Origin: DATFLS01 sp964413425 | GTDB lineage: Bacteria > Fidelibacterota > JAANXI01 | Assembly (NCBI GenBank): GCA_964413425.1 | Contig: CAYPST010000115.1 | Location: 1-12,894 of the forward strand | Direction: 5' to 3' | DNA: 12,894 nucleotides | In this document: positions 7,090 through 12,894 of the stretch, piece by piece | Position numbering within the stretch: position 1 is the stretch's first letter | Layout: every line of letters starts with the position of its first letter | Notes under the pieces: generated by a model | What the model saw: the letters and a program-made list of their open reading frames with translations, nothing else | Told to the model about the DNA's origin: nothing | The model's database searches: none | Made by a program: the position numbers and the translations under genes

Positions 7090-9702
7090 TCAGGATGCTT
7101 GTGCCGATTGCTCCAGCGTCCGTTTCACAGTGACAATTTCATACGGCTGGATAATATCGCCGACTTCCAGATCATTGAATCCTTCCAGTGACACCCCACA
7201 TTCATACCCTTCCTGTACTTCCCGCACATCGTCCTTAAATCGGCGGAGCGAGGATACCACCCCATCAAAGATCACTTCAGTATCCCGGATAACCCGGGCA
7301 CGGCAACCTCTCACAATCTTCCCTTCGGACACATAACAGCCGGCCACCTTCCCGGCACGCGGCACCTGGAAGATCTCCCGCACTTCCAATTCGCCAATAC
7401 CCTTCTCGCGTTCTTCCGGTTCCAGCATCCCTTCCAGCGCCAGTTTCACCTCGTTCACCGCGTCATAAATGACGTTGTAATTCCTGATCTCGACGTTCTC
7501 CCGTTTTGCCACAGCTATGGCCTGGGGAGAGGTGCTGACATGGAATCCGAGAATAATCGCATCGGAAGCCGTTGCCAGCAGCACGTCGGATTCGCTAATC
7601 ATGCCCACTCCCTTATGCACCACATTCACAGCCACCTCGTCAGTACTTAACTGCTGGAGCGACCCGCTCAGCGCTTCGATGGAGCCATCGGCATCACCTT
7701 TAATAACCATTGAGAGTTCCTGCACCTTGCCTTCTTTGATTTGTCTGGAAATTTCATCCAGAGTGGTGAGCTGGGTGAGCCGCAGCTCCTGTTCTCTGCG
7801 CTGCTTCTGTCGCTCAGAACTAATTTTCTTGGCTTCACGTTCTTCTTCCAGCACCACGAACGAATCCCCGGCCTGGGGAACATCATCAAAGCCCAGGACT
7901 CGCACCGGCTGACCCGGTTTCGTTTCCTCGATCTCATTCCCGCGTTCGTCATGCAAGGCTCGTACCCGTCCGGAATAGATACCGCAAACAAACGTGTCAC
8001 CGACATGCAGGGTTCCCTTCTCCACGAGGACTGTTGCAACCGCCCCCAATCCGCGGTCCAGACGCGATTCAACCACCACACCACGGGCTTCGGTATCCGG
8101 ATTTGCCTTCAATTCGAGGAGATCTGTTTCCAGAAGAATGAGTTCCAGGAGGTCATCGATCCCATCTCCGGCTTTTGCGGAAATCTCCTGTGCCTGATAC
8201 TTTCCTCCCCAATCTTCGACCAGGATGCCTTGTTCCGACAGCTCCCGTTTCACCCGATCCGGATCCGCCTGGGGCTTATCGATTTTATTAATGGCAACCA
8301 CGATAGGCACTCCGGCAGACTTGGCATGATTAATAGCCTCGATCGTCTGGGGCATCACGGCATCGTCGGCAGCGACGATCAGTACAACGATGTCTGTGAT
8401 TTGGGCACCACGGGCACGCATGGCGGTAAAGGCTTCGTGGCCCGGGGTATCAAGAAATGTGATTTTTTTATCCTTACCCAACTCCACGGAATAGGCGCCG
8501 ATATGCTGAGTGATTCCACCGGATTCACCGGCGACGACATTCGTTTTACGGATATGATCCAGCAAGGTGGTTTTTCCGTGATCAACATGGCCCATAATGG
8601 TGACCACTGGCGGTCTGGGCTGGGCTTTTTCTTTGTCTTCTTCGGTCTCATGGTCCTTTAATATCTCTTCCCCGTACTCCTCTTCCTGCTCCACCTCGTA
8701 ACCGAATTCGTCCGCCACCATGACTATCGTGTCCATATCCAGCCGCTGATTGATGGTTACCATCAATCCCAACTCCAGGCATTTTGCGATCACATCAGTG
8801 GAATCCACATCCATTTGCTGGGCCAGCTCATCCACAGAGATGTATTCAGAGACCTGAACAACGTTTTCCGCTTCCTCAACTTCTTCCTCGGCCCGGCTCT
8901 TCCTCTTATGCTTTTTCCCGGTAGATTTCTCGTCTATCTTTGCGAGAGTCTTCTTGACTTTGTCTTCAACTTTCTTGTCGACTTTGGCCTTCTTCTTGGA
9001 CTTTGTATCCTCTTTGGCCTTCTTTTTCTGTCGCCGGGACAGCAACTCTTCCAGATCTGCAATTTCAACAGTACGGGTTTTCCGTTTCTTCTTTTCAGAC
9101 TCTCTGGCACGCTCCCGCTCTTTTTTCTTCTTGTCTCTCCGCTTCTTTTCGGCTTCTTCTTCCGGGGCCTCTGCTCGTTCCTCTTCTTTGGGTGTCTTTT
9201 CTTCCGCTTTCGCTTTTCGGCGAGCCTTTTCTTCGGCTTCTAACTGTTTCCGGGCCTCTTCCTCTGCATGGCGCTTTGCTTCGGCGGCCTCGCGGCGTTT
9301 TTCCTCTTCTTCTTCCTGCTGCTTCTGCTGTGCTTGTGCCTGCCGGATCCGACGACGATTTTCTTCTTCGATCTGTTTCTGCTTGCGTTCCTCTTCTTCG
9401 ATATTGCGACGGGCTTCTTCCAGGCGCTTTTGTTCCTCTTCTTTCTCGCGACGCTTCTGCTCTTCTTCTTCCTGCTTTTGCCGCTCTTCCTCAATCCGCT
9501 GCCGCTCTTTTTCCTTGCGATAGCGATCGACAATCACCTTTTCCTTGGCAAATTCATTCAGAATCTTATCATAGATTTGATCGTTCACCGCACTCATATG
9601 GCTGCGGACTTCAATATCCTTCGCATCCAGAAATTGCAGAATTTCCTCGTGCGAAATATTGAGTTCTTTTGCGATCTGGTAGATGCGTCGTTTCTTAGCC
9701 AT
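7090..9702 (-). CDS. infB: Translation initiation factor IF-2
   Basis: GTPase that brings fMet-tRNA to the 30S subunit and promotes 50S joining. The 870 residues are arranged as follows. An IF2_N module (about 3-52) is followed by a very long Glu/Lys/Arg-rich stretch (about 58-275), probably helical or coiled. A second IF2_N-like module lies at about 283-338. The G domain (about 363-530) has G1 GHVDHGKT (371-378), G2 GGITQHIG (395-402), G3 DTPGHE (418-423), G4 NKID (472-475) and G5 SAK (508-510). Domains II-IV run to the end. All GTPase motifs are intact. The start ATG directly abuts the nusA stop (TAA-ATG), with AAGAGGAA in the end of nusA as ribosome site. The second N-module, with VTINQRLD and VADEFGYEVE, is the best clue to FCB-group ancestry. 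Confidence 0.98.
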   Translation of the reverse strand: MAKKRRIYQIAKELNISHEEILQFLDAKDIEVRSHMSAVNDQIYDKILNEFAKEKVIVDRYRKEKERQRIEEERQKQEEEEQKRREKEEEQKRLEEARRNIEEEERKQKQIEEENRRRIRQAQAQQKQQEEEEEKRREAAEAKRHAEEEARKQLEAEEKARRKAKAEEKTPKEEERAEAPEEEAEKKRRDKKKKERERARESEKKKRKTRTVEIADLEELLSRRQKKKAKEDTKSKKKAKVDKKVEDKVKKTLAKIDEKSTGKKHKRKSRAEEEVEEAENVVQVSEYISVDELAQQMDVDSTDVIAKCLELGLMVTINQRLDMDTIVMVADEFGYEVEQEEEYGEEILKDHETEEDKEKAQPRPPVVTIMGHVDHGKTTLLDHIRKTNVVAGESGGITQHIGAYSVELGKDKKITFLDTPGHEAFTAMRARGAQITDIVVLIVAADDAVMPQTIEAINHAKSAGVPIVVAINKIDKPQADPDRVKRELSEQGILVEDWGGKYQAQEISAKAGDGIDDLLELILLETDLLELKANPDTEARGVVVESRLDRGLGAVATVLVEKGTLHVGDTFVCGIYSGRVRALHDERGNEIEETKPGQPVRVLGFDDVPQAGDSFVVLEEEREAKKISSERQKQRREQELRLTQLTTLDEISRQIKEGKVQELSMVIKGDADGSIEALSGSLQQLSTDEVAVNVVHKGVGMISESDVLLATASDAIILGFHVSTSPQAIAVAKRENVEIRNYNVIYDAVNEVKLALEGMLEPEEREKGIGELEVREIFQVPRAGKVAGCYVSEGKIVRGCRARVIRDTEVIFDGVVSSLRRFKDDVREVQEGYECGVSLEGFNDLEVGDIIQPYEIVTVKRTLEQSAQAS

Positions 9703-11052
9703 TTATTCCTCTTGGGGTTCGAGTTTTGCAGTCTCTTGCGCTTCTGCCTGAACGCCTTCAGGCTCCTGCTGCTCCACTTCTGCGGTTGCGTCTTTCGCCG
9801 TGAGCAATTCACCCGTTTCCATCTCCACGTATTGAGCCAGTTCCTCTTTGAACCGGGCAAGACTTTTCTCGCCCATACCCTTAATTGCAAGCAGGTCTTC
9901 ATCTTCCGTGTTGAGGAATTCGGATACGGTTTCGATTCCCGCTTCCATGAGTGTCCGTACTCTGCCCTGATGCAAACCTTCAATTTCATCCAGGTAGATC
10001 ACCTGCTCGCCAAGCGCTTCGTACTCACTGTACTTCACCGCGTCAATTTCATAGCCGGCAACCTGGGAGGCGAGTCGAATATTCTGTCCGTTTTTTCCAA
10101 TGGCAATGGCGATATCATCATCGTCGAAAATGGCTTGCACGTGTCGATTTTCTTCGTCAATCTCCAGGAGCAGCGGTTTGGCAGGTGACAACGCCCGGGT
10201 CAGCAGCACTTCGATTTCCGAACTGTCATCAATCACATCGATTTTTTCATTGTTCAGCTCCCGGACAATCGCCTGGATCCGGCTGCCATTCATTCCTACA
10301 CAGGCACCCACCGCATCAACCCGGCGATCATGTGACGTAACGATTACCTTGGCGCGATCCCCCGGTTCGCGTGCGATCTTCTTTATTTCGACAATATCAT
10401 CATAGATTTCCGGCACCTCCAACTCAAACAGCCGCTTCAGAAAATTCGGATCAGCCCGGGAGATGATAATATCCGGCCCTTTGGAAGTGATGACCACATC
10501 TTTAATGATTGCTTTCACCGTCTGTCCCCGCCGATAGTGCTCCGACGGAATCTGTTCGGATCGGGGCATCTTCAATTCGGTCTTTTCGATGTTCACAAAA
10601 ATCGCATCGCGACGCACCTGATGGACATCCCCCATGATGATTTCGCCGACTCTGTCTTTGTAGTCATTGTAAACGTGCATTTTCTCGATATCGCGTATCT
10701 GCTGATAGAGATTCTGTTTGGCGTTTGCTATCAGGCGGCGGCCGAAGGATGCCGGATCCAGAACGTCCACAAAAATATCACCCACCTCCAGATCAGGCTC
10801 GATTTCCTGGGCGGCCTCGATATCGATCTCCGTTGCCGGATCCCTGACTTCCTCCACCACTTCTTTCTCGTGGTAAATTTCCAGCTCGCCCTTATCCATG
10901 TTGACGATGACATCAAACTCCGCTTCTTCGCCAAAGCGTTTTCTCATCAAATTACTGAAAATATTCTCAATGATCTCTCCCAGCTGATTGCGATCAATGT
11001 TCTTCTCCTTGGCAATCTGGGTAAAGGCATCAATAATATCCTTATTAATCAA
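9703..11052 (-). CDS. nusA: Transcription termination/antitermination factor NusA
   Basis: RNA polymerase-binding factor that modulates pausing, intrinsic termination and antitermination. Domains in its 449 residues are the N-terminal polymerase-binding domain (about 1-130), S1 domain (about 134-200), KH1 (about 235-292, with VGACVGMNGSRIQAI), KH2 (about 303-348, with IAIGKNGQNIRLAS), and a helix-hairpin-helix type unit (about 355-412, LLAIKGMGEKSLARFKEEL). An acidic Glu/Gln-rich tail follows; the paired acidic repeats of E. coli NusA are not obvious. The start codon is TTG, behind AAAGGAGAGGA with an 8-base spacer from AGGAG; no nearby ATG would keep the conserved opening NKDIIDAFTQIAKEKNI. 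It lies 25 bases after rimP and abuts infB, the standard rimP-nusA-infB order. Confidence 0.97.
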   Translation of the reverse strand: MINKDIIDAFTQIAKEKNIDRNQLGEIIENIFSNLMRKRFGEEAEFDVIVNMDKGELEIYHEKEVVEEVRDPATEIDIEAAQEIEPDLEVGDIFVDVLDPASFGRRLIANAKQNLYQQIRDIEKMHVYNDYKDRVGEIIMGDVHQVRRDAIFVNIEKTELKMPRSEQIPSEHYRRGQTVKAIIKDVVITSKGPDIIISRADPNFLKRLFELEVPEIYDDIVEIKKIAREPGDRAKVIVTSHDRRVDAVGACVGMNGSRIQAIVRELNNEKIDVIDDSSEIEVLLTRALSPAKPLLLEIDEENRHVQAIFDDDDIAIAIGKNGQNIRLASQVAGYEIDAVKYSEYEALGEQVIYLDEIEGLHQGRVRTLMEAGIETVSEFLNTEDEDLLAIKGMGEKSLARFKEELAQYVEMETGELLTAKDATAEVEQQEPEGVQAEAQETAKLEPQEE

Positions 11053-11056
11053 GGAT

Positions 11057-11067
11057 TCCTCTCCTTT
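11057..11067 (-). promoter_or_regulatory. Ribosome binding site deciding the TTG start of nusA
   Basis: AAAGGAGAGGA on the minus strand contains two overlapping purine-rich matches; AGGAG ends 8 bases before TTG at 11052-11050. Together with the conserved NusA N-terminus it supports the rare TTG start. Confidence 0.75.
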
Positions 11068-11077
11068 CTGACCAGGG

Positions 11078-11548
11078 TTACCATTCTAAGACCAATTTCC
11101 CTTCAATGATCTGATCGATTGGTATGGTCAGCTCTCCTTCTTTTTCGTTTTCCATGGTCACCGCCTCTTCCGAGACATTTTCAATCGTACCAACGAACGG
11201 ACTCGAAGGCTCCAGCATCGTATGTTCGACTCGCACCTTCTTCCCCATTCGCCGACGAAAATCCCGCACAGTCGTTAACGGCCAATCCAATCCCGGTGAA
11301 GTCACTTCCAGCGTATATTGCTCTGTCAGATAATCGGTGCGATCCAGCGTGGATTCGACTGCCTTGGAAACCTCCGCCAATTCGTCGACGGTGATCCCCA
11401 CCTCGGTATCTGCCGTGATTACCATCACTCGAGTGCCTCGCGAGCCACGCAAGGTCACATCCAGCACGTATCCACCGATACGCTGTAATGACCTCTCCGC
11501 GATATCAGATACCGCTTCTTCTATCTGCTCGGTCGTCCTGAATGTCAC
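11078..11548 (-). CDS. rimP: Ribosome maturation factor RimP
   Basis: Assembly factor for the 30S subunit (formerly YhbC/YlxS). It has an N-terminal alpha/beta domain and a C-terminal Sm-like barrel. The key family stretch is YTLEVTSPGLDWPL, where the commoner form is SPGLDRPL (Trp replaces Arg here). The barrel follows from about residue 90, ending in IDQIIEGKLVLEW. The longest frame begins at ATG 11563, but that ATG has no upstream ribosome site because a terminator U-run lies there. Five codons inside is GTG at 11548, preceded by GGAGG with an 8-base spacer. I therefore start at the GTG, giving 156 residues opening MTFRTTEQIEEAV. It is first of the tight rimP-nusA-infB run. Family identity is secure; the start call is inference. 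Confidence 0.92.
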   Translation of the reverse strand: MTFRTTEQIEEAVSDIAERSLQRIGGYVLDVTLRGSRGTRVMVITADTEVGITVDELAEVSKAVESTLDRTDYLTEQYTLEVTSPGLDWPLTTVRDFRRRMGKKVRVEHTMLEPSSPFVGTIENVSEEAVTMENEKEGELTIPIDQIIEGKLVLEW

Positions 11549-11556
11549 TCGTCGTT

Positions 11557-11561
11557 CCTCC
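11557..11561 (-). promoter_or_regulatory. Shine-Dalgarno for the GTG start of rimP
   Basis: GGAGG on the minus strand lies 8 bases before GTG (11548-11546). It overlaps the upstream in-frame ATG (ATGGAGG), which could not use it. Only 7 bases separate it from the U-run of the upstream hairpin. Confidence 0.75.
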
Positions 11562-11568
11562 ATAATGC

Positions 11569-11595
11569 AAAAAAAGTGGGTTCGTCAACCCACTT
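11569..11595 (-). terminator. Intrinsic-terminator-like hairpin before rimP
   Basis: On the minus strand the 9-base arms AAGTGGGTT and AACCCACTT pair perfectly around the 4-base loop GACG, and the downstream arm runs into seven consecutive T (two of them in the stem). This is a textbook Rho-independent terminator on the transcribed strand. It lies 59 bases after the TPR stop and just before the rimP ribosome site. It can end the TPR transcript or act as an attenuator on the nusA operon. Confidence 0.85.
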
Positions 11596-11604
11596 CCATC
11601 CGAT

Positions 11605-11633
11605 AAGTTATGCCTGAAAACCATCTAATGCAA
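11605..11633 (-). promoter_or_regulatory. Weak candidate promoter upstream of rimP
   Basis: TTGCAT (11633-11628) and TAACTT (11610-11605) are separated by 17 bases; each matches the sigma-70 consensus at only three of six positions. The same TTGCAT with 17-base spacing recurs before the TPR gene. Transcription would begin almost at the foot of the terminator-like hairpin. This is a suggestion only. Confidence 0.25.
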
Positions 11634-11654
11634 GGAATAATAAAACCTTACATT

Positions 11655-12344
11655 TTACTGCACAGTCCCCACTTCAATCATTGCCAGTAATTCCCGTGCT
11701 TCCGTTCTGACATCTGTTTTCAGGTCTTCGTTCTCCAGGAGTGTCGTCAGCATTGATCGCGCATTGTCCGGGCTTCCGGAAGTAAAGGCAACTTCCGCTG
11801 CCGCCAGGGTGAATCGCTGCGCCAGGAATCTATGTGGTGCCCGCCGAATCGCCTTCTGATAGTGATCCAGCGCCTCGTCAAAATTTCCCTGATCCGTATG
11901 AATTGCAGCCAACGAAGCCAGCGCGGAGGCGCTGAGTAAAGGATCATTATCATACCTGTCCAAATACTGCCGGTAGTACTTCCGTGCCTCCGCATGGTTC
12001 CCCTGCCGGTCACACGCGCTTGCGATATAAAAGACCCCGATGCCTGCACTCTTCGTCCCCCGGTAATCCGCTGTCACCGGCTCCAGCTGGTCGATGACCT
12101 GCTGATACTCCCCCTGGTCATATAAGGTTTGCGCTGAGCCAAGCGCGGCCGCCGCCTGGATTTCGGCGTTCTGCCGGCTGTTATACATCATGATTCCAAC
12201 CACGACGATAACCGCAACCCCGAAAATCGCATAACTCAATAATTTCTTACGTTGACGGATAAATGTTTCCGCTTTATATAAAAATTCCAGTAGTTCATCC
12301 TGCTTCAATTCCTTCTTTGATACCCGCCGTTTCGGTTTTAGCAT
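11655..12344 (-). CDS. Membrane-anchored tetratricopeptide repeat protein
   Basis: A 229-residue protein with a basic, lysine-rich cytosolic N-terminus (1-34), one transmembrane helix (about 35-54, LSYAIFGVAVIVVVGIMMY) and a helical C-terminal part built of TPR-like repeats at roughly 64-92, 101-134, 138-170 and 174-206; GNFDEALDHYQKAIRRAP at 153-170 is the clearest. With basic residues before the helix, the TPR part is expected on the outer (periplasmic) face. This architecture resembles YfgM, the ancillary SecYEG subunit, but the likeness is of layout only and I would not name it so. A GTG at 12356 would extend it by four residues, yet that GTG overlaps the only GGAG; the ATG at 12344, 11 bases after GGAG, is preferred. 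It precedes the rimP-nusA run and is separated from it by a hairpin. Confidence 0.85.
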   Translation of the reverse strand: MLKPKRRVSKKELKQDELLEFLYKAETFIRQRKKLLSYAIFGVAVIVVVGIMMYNSRQNAEIQAAAALGSAQTLYDQGEYQQVIDQLEPVTADYRGTKSAGIGVFYIASACDRQGNHAEARKYYRQYLDRYDNDPLLSASALASLAAIHTDQGNFDEALDHYQKAIRRAPHRFLAQRFTLAAAEVAFTSGSPDNARSMLTTLLENEDLKTDVRTEARELLAMIEVGTVQ

Positions 12345-12380
12345 AACTTTGAACACTCCGTCATGTTTACGTCATCTAAA

Positions 12381-12409
12381 AAAATACATGCATCTAAAAT
12401 AGAATGCAA
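12381..12409 (-). promoter_or_regulatory. Candidate proximal promoter of the TPR gene
   Basis: TTGCAT (12409-12404) and TATTTT (12386-12381) are spaced by 17 bases, with three and four of six consensus matches. Transcription would begin near 12374, giving a leader of about 30 bases before the ATG at 12344. Confidence 0.4.
12390..12407. repeat. Interrupted palindrome within candidate promoter
   Basis: GCATCTA and TAGAATGC flank AAA on the plus strand; the arms pair over 7 bases with one extra A. It occupies the space between the -35 and -10 elements of the candidate proximal promoter, the place of an operator. It is short and AT-rich, so chance is a real alternative. Confidence 0.3.
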
Positions 12410-12412
12410 CTT

Positions 12413-12691
12413 CTAATCTCTATCGGACGGAAAGCTCAACCATTCTCTCCCTGTTCCGGTTATATAATGCCGTACTCCGTTTTCAAGTGTTAAATAGGTA
12501 CTCGCAATAATTGTTCCTGCATCTTTTCCACTGGGATCGGACCAACCAAATTCCGCTCGGGTGATACATCTCAACGTCTTTATCAGGAAAGAGTAAATAT
12601 AATGGTCAGGAATGCAAGGTAACCAGACAACGAAACAAGGCCGGGTACCGGATTTTATGGAACCTGAATAATTCAGGGGAAATTGAGTGAG
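12413..12691 (-). pseudogene. Open frame without start codon, possible gene remnant
   Basis: Between TAA (12694-12692) and TAG (12415-12413) one minus-strand frame stays open for 92 codons but contains no ATG or GTG. The last 45 codons read like ordinary protein (for example AEFGWSDPSGKDAGTII, then YLTLENGVRHYITG). Codon choice is more AT-rich than in the neighbouring genes. I do not recognise the family. It may be the 3' remnant of a gene, or just a chance open frame over a promoter region; the second is at least as likely. Confidence 0.25.
12459..12486 (-). promoter_or_regulatory. Candidate distal promoter of the TPR/nusA region
   Basis: TTGAAA (12486-12481) and TATAAC (12464-12459) are 16 bases apart; each matches the sigma-70 consensus at five of six positions, the best pair I found in the gap. 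Transcription would begin near 12452 and leave a leader of about 108 bases before the TPR gene. Confidence 0.5.
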
Positions 12692-12738
12692 TTAGTCTAA
12701 AACCTCCGGAATGACAGGAGCGCAAAGAATACGACTCT

Positions 12739-12776
12739 ATTGAGGTCAAGCATCCAATGTGATTTGACCCATCAAT
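12739..12776. repeat. Bulged inverted repeat downstream of tRNA-Arg
   Basis: ATTGA-GGTCAA (12739-12749) pairs with TTGACC-CA-TCAAT (12764-12776), giving 5 plus 6 base pairs, a 2-base bulge and a 14-base loop. It lies 41 bases past the tRNA 3' end on the tRNA strand. No T-run follows, so it is not a standard intrinsic terminator; it could be a processing or 3'-end stabilising structure, or a protein site. Confidence 0.35.
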
Positions 12777-12816
12777 GAAGCATAGATTCACGGAGTACCG
12801 GAAAAAGAAAAAGTAG

Positions 12817-12890
12817 TACCCATAGCAGGATTCGAACCTGCGACACCCGCTTTAGGAAAGCGGTGCTCTATCCGACTGAGCTATATGGGC
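12817..12890 (-). tRNA. tRNA-Arg (anticodon CCU)
   Basis: A complete 74-base cloverleaf on the minus strand. The acceptor arm is GCCCATA with TATGGGT (a G-U pair at the first position), the D stem is GCTC/GAGC, the anticodon stem CCGCT/AGCGG encloses TTCCTAA, and the T arm is GCAGG-TTCGAAT-CCTGC. The anticodon CCT is at 12856-12854, reading the arginine codon AGG. The discriminator base is A. The 3' CCA is not encoded (CTA follows), so a CCA-adding enzyme must complete it. A T-rich run (CTACTTTTTCTTTTTCC) follows the 3' end. Confidence 0.97.
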
Positions 12891-12894
12891 GTTT

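Larger units (their letters stand above)
12345..12816. other. Gene-poor stretch between tRNA-Arg and the TPR gene
   Basis: About 470 bases without a convincing gene. It is more AT-rich than the flanking genes. It contains two candidate minus-strand promoters (12459-12486 and 12381-12409), an interrupted palindrome between the elements of the second, an open minus-strand frame lacking ATG or GTG (12413-12691), a 15-base palindrome (12663-12677, CCTGAATAATTCAGG), and a bulged inverted repeat (12739-12776). A 61-codon frame at 12606-12791 looks like chance. Confidence 0.6.

Noticed and set aside
7741..8661. 306-codon plus-strand frame
   Set aside because: Antisense to the IF2 G domain, whose GTPase motifs are intact; a shadow frame.
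8954..9523. Ser/Arg-rich plus-strand frame, and low-complexity DNA suggesting a repeat or CRISPR
   Set aside because: The repetitiveness comes from GAA/GAG/AAG codons in the IF2 linker; there are no regular repeat units or spacers.
9268..10188. 306-codon plus-strand frame rich in Leu and Phe, looking like a membrane protein
   Set aside because: It is antisense to infB and nusA. The hydrophobic runs are the complement of Glu/Lys codon runs in the IF2 charged segment.
12345..12356. GTG start for the TPR protein, four codons upstream
   Set aside because: The GTG overlaps the only nearby GGAG, which therefore serves the later ATG.
12461..12468. TATATAAT on the plus strand as a plus-strand promoter
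   Set aside because: No -35 element lies 16-18 bases upstream and no plus-strand gene follows; the same bases form a better minus-strand -10.
12663..12677. CCTGAA-TAA-TTCAGG palindrome as a terminator
   Set aside because: The stem is only 6 bases with a 3-base loop and there is no T-run on either side.
12606..12791. 61-codon minus-strand frame beginning at ATG in the tRNA-TPR gap
   Set aside because: No ribosome site, Cys/Ser/His-rich composition without a recognisable pattern, and it covers the bulged inverted repeat; most likely chance.

Overview
The window looks like a chromosomal housekeeping locus of a Gram-negative-type bacterium of roughly balanced GC. The IF2 protein points to the FCB superphylum (Bacteroidota/Chlorobiota/Marinimicrobia/Calditrichota relatives). 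Its second N-terminal module has the pattern VTINQRLD...VADEFGYEVE, preceded by a KVKKTLAKIDEK-type basic segment, which I associate with that group. No ylxR or L7Ae-like gene lies between nusA and infB, unlike in Firmicutes. This placement is from memory and has not been checked by a tree.

Everything recognisable is on the minus strand, so transcription runs from high to low coordinates. The order is tRNA-Arg(CCU) (12817-12890); a 470-base stretch without a convincing gene that holds two candidate promoters and small inverted repeats; a membrane-anchored TPR protein (11655-12344); a 106-base gap with a strong intrinsic-terminator-like hairpin; then a tightly packed run of ten genes: rimP, nusA, infB, a DUF503 (YlxP) gene, rbfA, truB, ribF, rpsO, pnp and an M16 zinc peptidase gene. 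Alanine dehydrogenase (ald) closes the run. From rimP to ald the gaps are 0-28 bases and several genes overlap (ATGA overlaps at ylxP/rbfA and ribF/rpsO, and 22 bases at truB/ribF), which is what one polycistronic unit would look like.

The genes form a transcription-translation module. NusA controls elongation and termination. IF2 starts translation. RimP, RbfA and S15 (RpsO) build the 30S subunit. TruB modifies tRNA U55. RibF makes FMN and FAD. PNPase degrades RNA. The M16 peptidase and alanine dehydrogenase are downstream passengers.

I see no unknown multi-gene system, mobile element or CRISPR array. The most interesting part is regulatory. The terminator-like hairpin ends only 7 bases before the rimP Shine-Dalgarno, leaving no room for a promoter after it, so the nusA operon must be expressed by reading through it. 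Start codons also deserve attention: rimP very probably starts at a GTG inside the longer ATG frame, and both nusA and pnp appear to start at TTG behind strong Shine-Dalgarno sequences.
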